Assembly (NCBI GenBank): GCA_900757795.1
Contig: CAAEPE010000009.1
Location: 1 to 64,000 of the forward strand
Direction: 5' to 3'
Origin: an uncultured Phascolarctobacterium sp.
Lineage (GTDB): Bacteria > Bacillota > Negativicutes > Acidaminococcales > Acidaminococcaceae
DNA: 64,000 bases
Made by a program: the position numbers and the translations under genes. The notes under the pieces were generated by a model that searched no databases, was not told the DNA's origin, and saw only the letters and a program-made list of their open reading frames with translations. Position 1 is the first letter of the stretch. Every line of letters starts with the position of its first letter. Of this stretch, positions 51,203 to 58,772 are shown piece by piece.

Positions 51203-52102
51203 ATGGCTTATCGTAATCTAATGATAGCAAGCTCGGCTCATATTAAAATAAAAAATGAACAGCTTATTATAAGCACCGATAAGGATTATAGTATTCCTAT
51301 TGAGGATATCAATTCTCTGCTTATCGAAAGCAGGCAAGCTACGATTACGATGGCCTCTTTATCCACCTTAGCGCAAAAGGGCGTTACGGTTTTTCTGTGT
51401 GATGAAAAGCATACTCCTTGCGCCGTGATGATGCCTTTCGCACAACATTCACGCAATGTGTGTATGCTAAAGATGCAGGAAAATCTTTCCCAGCCTCTGC
51501 AAAAGCAATTGTGGCAGCAAATAGTCAAAGCCAAAATCAATAATCAAGGCAAATGTTTGGAATTGCTAAATAAAACCGCAGAAGCTAAACAATTATATAC
51601 TTTAAGCAAAAATGTTTTAAGCGGCGATACTAATAATACGGAAGCGACCGCCGCTAGATTTTATTTTAAAAATCTTTTCAGCACCGATTTTATCAGAAGT
51701 GATGATACAGATATCCGCAACAGCTTTTTAAATTACGGTTATGCAATTTTGCGCGGACATATTGCCAGACTCATTACCAGCTACGGTTTCATACCCATGC
51801 TAGGCATCCATCATCGTAGCGAAGTAAATTCTTATAATCTTGCCGATGATTTTATTGAACCCTTTCGTCCCATAGTTGATTTATATGTAGCTAGAATAAC
51901 AAATTTTACTGCATTAAATACGCAGCACAAAGCATCACTATATAATCTGCTTAACATGGATGTCGATTCCGGAGGTCAAACCCATTCCGTATCCTATGCT
52001 GCCGAAAGAACCATCCAAAGCTTTAGCCGCTGTTGTCAAAAAACTTCCAAGGAGCTTTTACTGCCAAAGCTTTTAGAGCTTAGACAGCATACCTATGAAT
52101 AA
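51203..52102 (+). CDS. cas1: Cas1 integrase, type II
   Basis: A 299-residue spacer-acquisition integrase. Beta-rich N-terminal domain (SIPIEDINSLLIESRQATIT) and a helical catalytic domain with Glu147 (NTEATAARFYF), His204 (GIHHRSEVNS) and Glu219 (DDFIEPFRPIVD) as metal ligands. It starts four bases after cas9 with a GAGGTG site and overlaps cas2 by eight bases. Confidence 0.96.
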   Translation: MAYRNLMIASSAHIKIKNEQLIISTDKDYSIPIEDINSLLIESRQATITMASLSTLAQKGVTVFLCDEKHTPCAVMMPFAQHSRNVCMLKMQENLSQPLQKQLWQQIVKAKINNQGKCLELLNKTAEAKQLYTLSKNVLSGDTNNTEATAARFYFKNLFSTDFIRSDDTDIRNSFLNYGYAILRGHIARLITSYGFIPMLGIHHRSEVNSYNLADDFIEPFRPIVDLYVARITNFTALNTQHKASLYNLLNMDVDSGGQTHSVSYAAERTIQSFSRCCQKTSKELLLPKLLELRQHTYE

Positions 52103-52415
52103 GTTTATGAGAATGCTGGTCTTTTTTGATATTCCCGTAAAAACCAAACGACAGCGACGTATAGCAACGGCTTTTCGTAATTTTCTTTTAAAAGATGGCT
52201 ATCACATGGTGCAGTTTTCCGTTTATGCCCGTGTCTGCAACGGTATGGATTCGGTAGAAAAGCATAGAATTAGGCTTAATACAGCCTTGCCGGAAAATGG
52301 TTCAGTACGTTTACTAGTTATCACAGAGAAACAATATGAATCTATAGAAATTTTAGTAGGTAATCTGCATGAAGAAGATACTCCGTTCATCTGTGAACAG
52401 CTTTCTATTTTTTAG
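52095..52415 (+). CDS. cas2: Cas2, type II
   Basis: A 106-residue ferredoxin-fold partner of Cas1. MLVFFDIPVKTKRQRRIATAF and DGYHMVQFSVYARVC are typical, with the conserved aspartate in FFDIP. It starts at the ATG overlapping cas1; an in-frame ATG at 52107 is an alternative. Last protein gene of the locus. Confidence 0.95.
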   Translation: MNKFMRMLVFFDIPVKTKRQRRIATAFRNFLLKDGYHMVQFSVYARVCNGMDSVEKHRIRLNTALPENGSVRLLVITEKQYESIEILVGNLHEEDTPFICEQLSIF

Positions 52416-52471
52416 AAAAAATCACTTTTTAACTAGATATCGAGAAATTTATTTTGATTTTTTTGTACAGC

Positions 52472-52505
52472 AAAAAGCCCTTGTACCAACGTACAAGGGC
52501 TTTTT
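52472..52505. terminator. Bidirectional terminator between cas2 and the array
   Basis: AAAAAGCCCTTGTAC, CAAC loop, GTACAAGGGCTTTTT: a perfect 15-bp stem with A5 and T5 ends. It stops the cas operon from the left and, on the minus strand, crRNA transcripts from the right. Confidence 0.93.
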
Positions 52506-52515
52506 ACCGTTCTCA

Positions 52516-53264
52516 ATTATACCATACCAAGAATCATCAGGGAACTACAACTACACCCATATCGCTAAAAGTTTGCAATGCATTATACCATACCAAGAAT
52601 CATCAGGGAACTACAACATACAGACAGAACGCTGGAACGAGCTAAAGATTATACCATACCAAGAATCATCAGGGAACTACAACTATTGGGTGAGGTGGGA
52701 TAATGCAGGTTATATTATACCATACCAAGAATCATCAGGGAACTACAACCACAATACGTCTCTATCGCTTCTGCTAATTATTATACCATACCAAGAATCA
52801 TCAGGGAACTACAACCAGTGAGATTAGCCAGAGAAAGTTTTGCATATTATACCATACCAAGAATCATCAGGGAACTACAACCAAACGTAGCAGCGCTTTA
52901 TTAATGCTATTATTATACCATACCAAGAATCATCAGGGAACTACAACAAACGCACCCGTTTCGTAATGTTTTGGATGATTATACCATACCAAGAATCATC
53001 AGGGAACTACAACGCACGCGGTTATATGAAGCGGGTACAGTCTATTATACCATACCAAGAATCATCAGGGAACTACAACAATTGCAGCACGTTGAGAATC
53101 TTTTTCATCATTATACCATACCAAGAATCATCAGGGAACTACAACCGGATATTCTCTTCTCAATTCTTTTTCGGTATTATACCATACCAAGAATCATCAG
53201 GGAACTACAACTAATATTGCATTTAACCAATTTTGTGTTTTATTATACCATACCAAGAATCATC
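52516..53264 (-). CRISPR. CRISPR array, 11 full repeats + 1 half repeat, 11 spacers
   Basis: Repeats of 36 bp start at 52516 and then every 66 bp up to 53176; all eleven look identical. The spacers are all 30 bp. In crRNA orientation (minus strand) the repeat begins GTTGTAGTTCCC and ends TTGGTATGGTATAAT. The twelfth copy (53242-53264) keeps only the 23 bases nearest the last spacer. Orientation follows from complementarity to the tracrRNA. Each repeat ends in TGGTATAAT, a perfect extended -10. Frames that appear to code through the array are repeats read as protein. Confidence 0.97.
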
Positions 53265-53266
53265 TC

Positions 53267-53293
53267 GGCAGCATCAGAAATGGCTGCTCTTTT
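53267..53293 (+). terminator. Weak hairpin with T-run past the array
   Basis: GCAGCAT pairs with ATGGCTGC (one bulged base), followed by TCTTTTTTTC. It would terminate plus-strand transcripts leaving the array. 53294-53421 shows nothing else. Confidence 0.45.
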
Positions 53294-53421
53294 TTTCTTC
53301 ATGTCTATTTTTACATAAAACAACTATATAGCCATTATCCCATTTTAATATCTTAGCATATTTTCCCAATCGTTTTCCGGTAAAAAAGTTATTACTCTAT
53401 CGCGAAATTTAAAATAGGTTT

Positions 53422-54549
53422 TTACTCCGCTGCTGCCAATAAAATGCCGTAAACCATCAGCGCAGTGTTGTAAAGGTCCTCTTCCTTTAAAAATTCTTCT
53501 ACCGTATGCACGTTAGCCATACCGGTGCCCAAAATTACGCAGGGAACACCTGCTTCGTTGATAAAGTTAGCGTCGCTGCCGCCGCCGGTTAAAGTAACAT
53601 TGGACGCAAAACCGCAGATTGCGCAGGAGCGTTCTGCCAGCGTAACTACCTTGCTGTCTTTATCTACCAAGAAAGAGCTGTATTTATGGTCAACCTTAGC
53701 CTCAGCTTGAGCGCCGTATTTTTGTGCGCTGCTTACAATAGTATTAACTATTTCGTCGCGGATAGCCGCCAGCTTCTCGTTGTTGCGGCTGCGGGCATCA
53801 CCCTCGATAACTACTAAATCAGGCACTACGTTAGTTGCCACACCGCCGCCGATAATACCTATATTGGCAGTAGTTTCCTCGTCAATACGTCCGTAGCGTT
53901 TAACGTCCGCTAAAGCCTTAGCAGCAATCATAATGGCGTTAATACCTTTTTCCGGCTCCAAGCCGCCGTGAGCTTTTTTGCCGTGTACGGAAATTTTATA
54001 TTTATACTGACCGGGTGCGCCTACCACGATTTCACCGGGTGCGCCCTCGCCGTCCAAAGCGTAGCCAACGTCTGCGCGCAGACGAGTTCTGTCCATACAG
54101 CGGGAGCCGTTGACGCCGCCCTCTTCGGCAATAGTGAAAAGCACTTGAATATCGCCATGCTCCTCGCCGCTTGCCAGCAGCATGCGCAGACCCTCTAAAA
54201 TGCCTTCCACGCCGGATTTATCGTCACCGCCTAAAATAGTAGTGCCGTCGCTGTACAGCACACCGTCCTTTTGCACCACGGTAGTACCGCCGCAAGGTTC
54301 TACGCCGTCCATGTGAGAGGAAAGCAAAACGGCGGTCGCGTCCGGCTTATTGCCCGGCAAAAACGCCCACAAATTGCCGCAATTACCTCCTAATTGCTTG
54401 CCCGCATCATCTTCCTCTACTGCAAAGCCCATGGCTTCCAGCTTCGCCTTTAAATAATCAAACACAGGCTTTTCCTGTAAGGTATGGCAGGGAATTGCCA
54501 CGATTTCTTTAAATTCTGCCAGCATACGTTCTTTATTAACTTCTACCAT
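53422..54549 (-). CDS. M20-family peptidase (PepT-like)
   Basis: A 375-residue zinc aminopeptidase-type protein. Metal ligands: LSSHMDGVEP (His, Asp), TTILGGDDKSGV (bridging Asp), FTIAEEGGVNGS (general base Glu and ligand Glu), YALDGEGAPGE (Asp) and a C-terminal NVHTVEEF (His). The dimerisation domain is at about 180-290. This is the PepT/PepT-like branch (peptidase T, di- or tripeptides). Single gene. Confidence 0.88.
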   Translation of the reverse strand: MVEVNKERMLAEFKEIVAIPCHTLQEKPVFDYLKAKLEAMGFAVEEDDAGKQLGGNCGNLWAFLPGNKPDATAVLLSSHMDGVEPCGGTTVVQKDGVLYSDGTTILGGDDKSGVEGILEGLRMLLASGEEHGDIQVLFTIAEEGGVNGSRCMDRTRLRADVGYALDGEGAPGEIVVGAPGQYKYKISVHGKKAHGGLEPEKGINAIMIAAKALADVKRYGRIDEETTANIGIIGGGVATNVVPDLVVIEGDARSRNNEKLAAIRDEIVNTIVSSAQKYGAQAEAKVDHKYSSFLVDKDSKVVTLAERSCAICGFASNVTLTGGGSDANFINEAGVPCVILGTGMANVHTVEEFLKEEDLYNTALMVYGILLAAAE

Positions 54550-54592
54550 TTTTCTTCCTCCTTAAATAACAGCTGCTCAAAACATTTTTATG

Positions 54593-55150
54593 TTATAACC
54601 AACCGGTGTGTTCCAGTAAAATCTTAACGCCGATAGCGATAAGCACTAAACCGCCGATAATATTAGCTTTTTTTCCCACAGCAGACCCAAGGCGAAAGCC
54701 TGCCAAACCGCCAAAAGCAGCAATGGCAAAGGTCACTACGCCGATTAAGGTCGCTGCCAACCAAATATTCGTGTTCAAAAAAGCGAAGCTGATGCCTACT
54801 GCCAGCGCGTCAATACTGGTAGCAACAGCCAGCACCGCCATCTCCTTCGCCGTATAGCTGTGCTTAATGCTGCACGCTTCCGTGGCCTCGCGAATCATAT
54901 TTACGCCTAAGTAAAGCAGCAGTGCAAACGCCAGCCAATGGTCATAATTCATAATATATTCTCTAAAGGATATGGCGCAAAAATAACCGATAATAGGCAT
55001 CAGAAATTGAAAAAAGCCAAACCATACGCCAAAACGCAGCGCTCCCTCGGTTCTCTCCTCGGGACAAAGCACCATGCTGCCGCAAATTGCTACGGCAAAA
55101 GCATCCATAGCCAAACTAACGGACAACAATAATAATTCTATAAATCCCAT
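54593..55150 (-). CDS. mntP: Manganese efflux pump MntP
   Basis: A 185-residue six-helix protein made of two related halves. The conserved aspartates are in SLAMDAFAVAICG and VATSIDALAVGISFAF. The C-terminus GGLVLIAIGVKILLEH is typical. It exports Mn(II). I chose the ATG at 55150 with GAGGGG upstream instead of an earlier in-frame start. Confidence 0.92.
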   Translation of the reverse strand: MGFIELLLLSVSLAMDAFAVAICGSMVLCPEERTEGALRFGVWFGFFQFLMPIIGYFCAISFREYIMNYDHWLAFALLLYLGVNMIREATEACSIKHSYTAKEMAVLAVATSIDALAVGISFAFLNTNIWLAATLIGVVTFAIAAFGGLAGFRLGSAVGKKANIIGGLVLIAIGVKILLEHTGWL

Positions 55151-55222
55151 GTTCCCCTCACACAAAATTTTCTCAAGCAAAAACCGCTTCCAAGCAGTAT
55201 GCTTTCGTAAACTGCTTTATAT

Positions 55223-55705
55223 CTATTGCTCCTGCTCTTTGGCAAGACGTTTTAAATTGATACGGTCTTGATGCAGCTTCACAGCTCTGAACAGACTGCC
55301 CACCGCCATAACGCCCAGAGCAATAGCGGAAGCATCCATGCCTGCCTGCAAAAGCAGCGACATACCTAAATCATAATTTTTTTCGATTATTTGGGTCATG
55401 CCCTTGTACATGGCCAGTCCCGGAACAATGGGAAATAGTCCGGGAATAACAACCACCGTCACCGGATAATGCCACAAGCGCGCGTTAATCTCGCTTAACA
55501 GCGAAACCGCCAGCGACGCAGCTAAATTGGCATAAAAGGTATCTACACCCAAGGTCTGGCTAAGATGAATATACACCAGCCAGCCCACAGCGCCCACTAC
55601 ACCGCACACAGGCAGCGCGCTTTTAGGCGCTTGGAAAATCACGGCGAAAGCCATGGATGAAAGCACGGCAAAGGCAAAAGCCTCTGGATAATCTAATAAA
55701 ATCAC
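55223..55705 (-). CDS. ThrE-type exporter, small half (DUF3815)
   Basis: A 160-residue protein with about five helices. AFAVLSSMAFAVIFQAPKSALPVCGVVGAVGWL, in two parts, and VVVIPGLFPIVPGLAMYKGM are the ThrE C-terminal-half pattern. In many bacteria threonine/serine exporter ThrE is split in two proteins; the partner is directly upstream (55730). Confidence 0.86.
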   Translation of the reverse strand: MILLDYPEAFAFAVLSSMAFAVIFQAPKSALPVCGVVGAVGWLVYIHLSQTLGVDTFYANLAASLAVSLLSEINARLWHYPVTVVVIPGLFPIVPGLAMYKGMTQIIEKNYDLGMSLLLQAGMDASAIALGVMAVGSLFRAVKLHQDRINLKRLAKEQEQ

Positions 55706-55729
55706 GCTTACTACCTGCTTTCTAAAAAA

Positions 55730-56530
55730 TTATTTAACCATTGGCCACAAATTCCAACCCCAGCGATACCACAGAAGCAAGGTCAAAGCCAAGCCAAAGG
55801 CAATAGATACTGCAAACAGCAGCGCCTCGGCAATGCGGCTGTTGCCGCTGATAAGGTCGCCGCTTAAATAATCTCTTAAACCGTTAGTAAAAGCCAGTCC
55901 TGGCAAAAAAGGCATCAAGGAGCCTACAATAATATTCATGCGAGTACACTGCACGCTGACAGCACAGCATATAATCGCCAGCACGCCGATAGCAGAACCG
56001 GCTAAAGCATTCTCCCAAAAAGCGCTGAGGCTGTAACCATCAAACTGACGCAATAGTGTCATAGCTAAACCACCCGTAACAAAGGCTGCTATAAAATCAT
56101 GGCTATTGCCGCCCAGCATACTGGCAAAGGCTGCCGAACAAATCGCAGACGCCAGACAAACCGTCCATTTGCCATAGGGAGGACGCTTTTGCAGCAAATA
56201 CCGCAGAAAGGTCATAGCTTCATCATAATTAAAATTGGGCGGATCAATGTTATAGGAAAAATCATTGATTGCTTTCACATTACTTAAATTGTTACTGCGG
56301 TAACGAATACGGCACATTAAGGACGCATTCACCGCAGTTTCGTCGCCAATAATAATCATGGTCGGCGTAGCAAAAACATTGATGTCATGATAGCCGAAGG
56401 TACGGCAGAAGCGCATGATTGTATCTTCCACGCGGGAGGTTTCCGCGCCGCTTTTCAGCAGCACCTTGCCGATATTCAGCGCCACATTGAGCGTCTGCTC
56501 TCTTGTGATGTAATGCTTGTCAGCGGTCAT
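55730..56530 (-). CDS. ThrE-type exporter, large half (DUF1212)
   Basis: A 266-residue protein: soluble N-terminal part (ALNIGKVLLKSGAETSRVEDT, the ThrE signature) and about five helices. SLMPFLPGLAFTNGLRDYLSGDLISG is the second signature. Split threonine/serine exporter with 55223-55705. The ATG at 56530 has GGGAGG eight bases upstream, inside the end of the glycosylase gene. Confidence 0.87.
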   Translation of the reverse strand: MTADKHYITREQTLNVALNIGKVLLKSGAETSRVEDTIMRFCRTFGYHDINVFATPTMIIIGDETAVNASLMCRIRYRSNNLSNVKAINDFSYNIDPPNFNYDEAMTFLRYLLQKRPPYGKWTVCLASAICSAAFASMLGGNSHDFIAAFVTGGLAMTLLRQFDGYSLSAFWENALAGSAIGVLAIICCAVSVQCTRMNIIVGSLMPFLPGLAFTNGLRDYLSGDLISGNSRIAEALLFAVSIAFGLALTLLLWYRWGWNLWPMVK

Positions 56531-57221
56531 AGACGCCACCTCCCAGCAGTTTTGCCACCTGAGCTTTAAAGGTTTCTGCGCCGCCCATGGACGGATGGCG
56601 CACAGCTACGCAGTCAATGCCGTAACGGCGTAAGGTATCTGCCGCTTTTTGTCCAATAGCCACAATCTGCATCTTAGGCACTAGCTCCAGCAGCATTTTG
56701 GCATATCCTACACCTATATCCAATTCCGCAGTGGACGGGGTACGATTACTTAACAGCTTGCCAGCCTTATGCGGATGAAAGGGAAAAATATTCCACAAAA
56801 TTACATCAAAGGCCGCCAGTCCGTGGCGGTTTAAAGCGTTCCAAACCACAGTATCCGTTGGTTCGTTAAAGCCCTTCGCCTTTTGGGACGGATTGAGCAG
56901 CGCGCTCTCTGGATTGCTGGTACGCTGATAGTTCCACTCACCTAAAACGCTCTCCGGCTGCACATCCTTATGCTGCCCCAGCAAAATACGCTCCGAAGTA
57001 ATGGCTACGCCGCTGAAATGCCCACCCTGATAGCCAAGCGCTTCGGCAATAAACAGATAATGCGCCTTGATACGCAGCTCCAAATAACGCCGCAGATTAG
57101 CGCTGCGGATGGCGGGAGCCTGCGGAGTGATATCGCAGTCAGGGTCATAATCACGCCAAGGATTGAACACCAGCTCGCTGTGATAGGCTTGTAATTTATC
57201 AAGAAAGGTATTGATATCCAT
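56520..57221 (-). CDS. Uracil-DNA-glycosylase superfamily protein
   Basis: A 233-residue glycosylase-fold protein. The first motif is AITSERILLG (instead of GQDPYH), followed later by WNIFPFHPHKAG. The C-terminal motif is VRHPSMGG (HPS). The pattern fits the divergent uracil-DNA-glycosylase-like family (UdgX/SMUG relatives) rather than Ung. It may excise damaged bases. The gene end overlaps the ThrE gene by eleven bases; the functional link is unclear. Confidence 0.75.
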   Translation of the reverse strand: MDINTFLDKLQAYHSELVFNPWRDYDPDCDITPQAPAIRSANLRRYLELRIKAHYLFIAEALGYQGGHFSGVAITSERILLGQHKDVQPESVLGEWNYQRTSNPESALLNPSQKAKGFNEPTDTVVWNALNRHGLAAFDVILWNIFPFHPHKAGKLLSNRTPSTAELDIGVGYAKMLLELVPKMQIVAIGQKAADTLRRYGIDCVAVRHPSMGGAETFKAQVAKLLGGGVYDR

Positions 57222-57338
57222 AATTTTTCCGTGCGCTTAATATAAATCCGACGCACTTTCCTCCGCTCTTTATTATAACCTAAATACCGGTCAATTAGCA
57301 AACAATCTAAAGGTAATTTAACGCCCGCCAATATACAC

Positions 57339-57369
57339 AAAAGCCGCCGCTCGCACAGCGAACGACGGC
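57339..57369 (-). terminator. Terminator of dcuC
   Basis: Minus strand: GCCGTCGTTCGC, TGT loop, GCGAGCGGCGGC, followed by TTTT. 12-bp stem with two G-T pairs. Confidence 0.8.
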
Positions 57370-57398
57370 GAAATAATTTTTTAGTTACAGCCTGCTTC

Positions 57399-58652
57399 TT
57401 AGTACAGCAAAAGCACCATGCCTGCCAGCAAAGCGCATACAATACCCAGTGCATTACGTTTGCAAACCTCCATGGGGTCTACGCCGGCAATGCCTGCGCA
57501 GATAATGGTTGCACCAGCGATAGGAGAAATAGTACGGCCCAGGGTACCGCCCAAAGCAGCAATAGAACCCATATTCATGGTGGAAATGCCAAACTCAACA
57601 GCATGCGGAGTTACTGCTTCGTTAAAGGCAACGGTAGCAGCGTCGCCGGAGCCGGAAATCAACGCCAATATAAAAGGACCGAAGGTTGCGGCAATTTTTA
57701 CAATACCGGTAGAATTCAGCATCCAGGCAATCAAGGCTTTAATCAAGCCTAAAGCATTTAAGCCGGCAACAAAAACGCCAACGGAGATAATAATGCCGAT
57801 AATATTAGCATAAGCGTCTCCCATACCGTTAAAGAAGTTTTTAGTAAGCTCCACAGGATTTTTGCGGGTTACTGCCAACGCCAAAATCGCACCGATAACC
57901 ATAGCGTGAGGCACGCCCATTTTTAAGAAAGGCACTTTAGTATTGCCAAGCAGCAAAATAATTACGGGAACCAAAGGCATAACAGCGTACAAAGGATTGA
58001 TTATGAAGCTGGTGTCGTCCATAACACTGCCTTCGGGAACGTAGCCCTTATTTTCCTTGAGCACAACGGCAACAATGGTCAAAACAACAGCGGCAATCAA
58101 AACGCCTACTACGGTAGCCATCATGTGGTTGCCGATAACGGTGGTAATTTGCGTATTAGCCAGCTTGGCGATAACAGCGTTATGCACTAGGCCTGGGTTC
58201 AGCATACTGCCATAGGTACCGGATTTTACAGCGGCAGCAGCCATGGCAGGATGGATGCCGGCAGCCATCAAAATAGGAATAAAGATAACGCCAACGGCAG
58301 CGCTGCAGCCTGCGGCGCTGGGAATAGCAATATTAACAACAAAGGTAGCCAAGGTAGCGCCGGGAATCAGCAAAAAGCCCATTTTTTTCAAAACCTTGCC
58401 AATAGCAACTACCAAATGTTTATCACATTCGGTGTACTTCATGCACCAAGCAAAGCCCATGCAGGAACAAACAGAAGTAATCAAGCCCGCATTAGTCATG
58501 CTTTTGGCAAAAGCGTCCAAGGAAGCCATAGGCTTGCCTGCAATAATGCACATTAAAATACCGGCAGCAATTAACACCATACGCGATTCATGGCGTTTCA
58601 GCAGCAAATAAATTACGCCGATAACGACCAAAGCGCCAATAATTAAAAACAT
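57399..58652 (-). CDS. dcuC: DcuC-family anaerobic C4-dicarboxylate transporter
   Basis: A 417-residue protein with about 12 helices. SCMGFAWCMKYTECDKHLV, IPSAAGCSAAVGVIFIPILMAAG (in two parts), SGTYGSMLNPGLVHNAVIAK and SGSGDAATVAFNEAVTPHA are DcuC signatures. It carries succinate, fumarate or aspartate, often as exchange. In a succinate-using Negativicute it could be the succinate entry or exchange route, but direction is not shown by sequence. Confidence 0.88.
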   Translation of the reverse strand: MFLIIGALVVIGVIYLLLKRHESRMVLIAAGILMCIIAGKPMASLDAFAKSMTNAGLITSVCSCMGFAWCMKYTECDKHLVVAIGKVLKKMGFLLIPGATLATFVVNIAIPSAAGCSAAVGVIFIPILMAAGIHPAMAAAAVKSGTYGSMLNPGLVHNAVIAKLANTQITTVIGNHMMATVVGVLIAAVVLTIVAVVLKENKGYVPEGSVMDDTSFIINPLYAVMPLVPVIILLLGNTKVPFLKMGVPHAMVIGAILALAVTRKNPVELTKNFFNGMGDAYANIIGIIISVGVFVAGLNALGLIKALIAWMLNSTGIVKIAATFGPFILALISGSGDAATVAFNEAVTPHAVEFGISTMNMGSIAALGGTLGRTISPIAGATIICAGIAGVDPMEVCKRNALGIVCALLAGMVLLLY

Positions 58653-58708
58653 ACAAACTCCTCCACTCTAAAAATTGTGTTCTTTCGTGTAAATTATATT
58701 ATAAATCA

Positions 58709-58740
58709 AATACCGGCGAATGTGTAGGTTCGCCGGTATT
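58709..58740 (-). terminator. Hairpin after the sulfatase gene
   Basis: AATACCGGCGAA pairs perfectly over 12 bp with TTCGCCGGTATT, 8-base loop. T-run is poor (TTTGATTT on the minus strand). Probable terminator of the gtrA-kinase-sulfatase unit. Confidence 0.65.
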
Positions 58741-58772
58741 GTATACAGAATACTTCTTTATGCAGTTAATTT

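Noticed and set aside
46554..53264. Type II-A or II-B CRISPR
   Set aside because: No csn2 or cas4 near cas1/cas2; Cas9 is 1091 residues; the locus ends in cas2 then array. All point to II-C.
52369..53318. Open frames reading through the array with repeated IIPYQESSGNYN or YTIPRIIRELQ peptides
   Set aside because: The period is 66 bp (22 codons), so any frame without a stop in the repeat stays open. They are CRISPR repeats, not a repeat protein.
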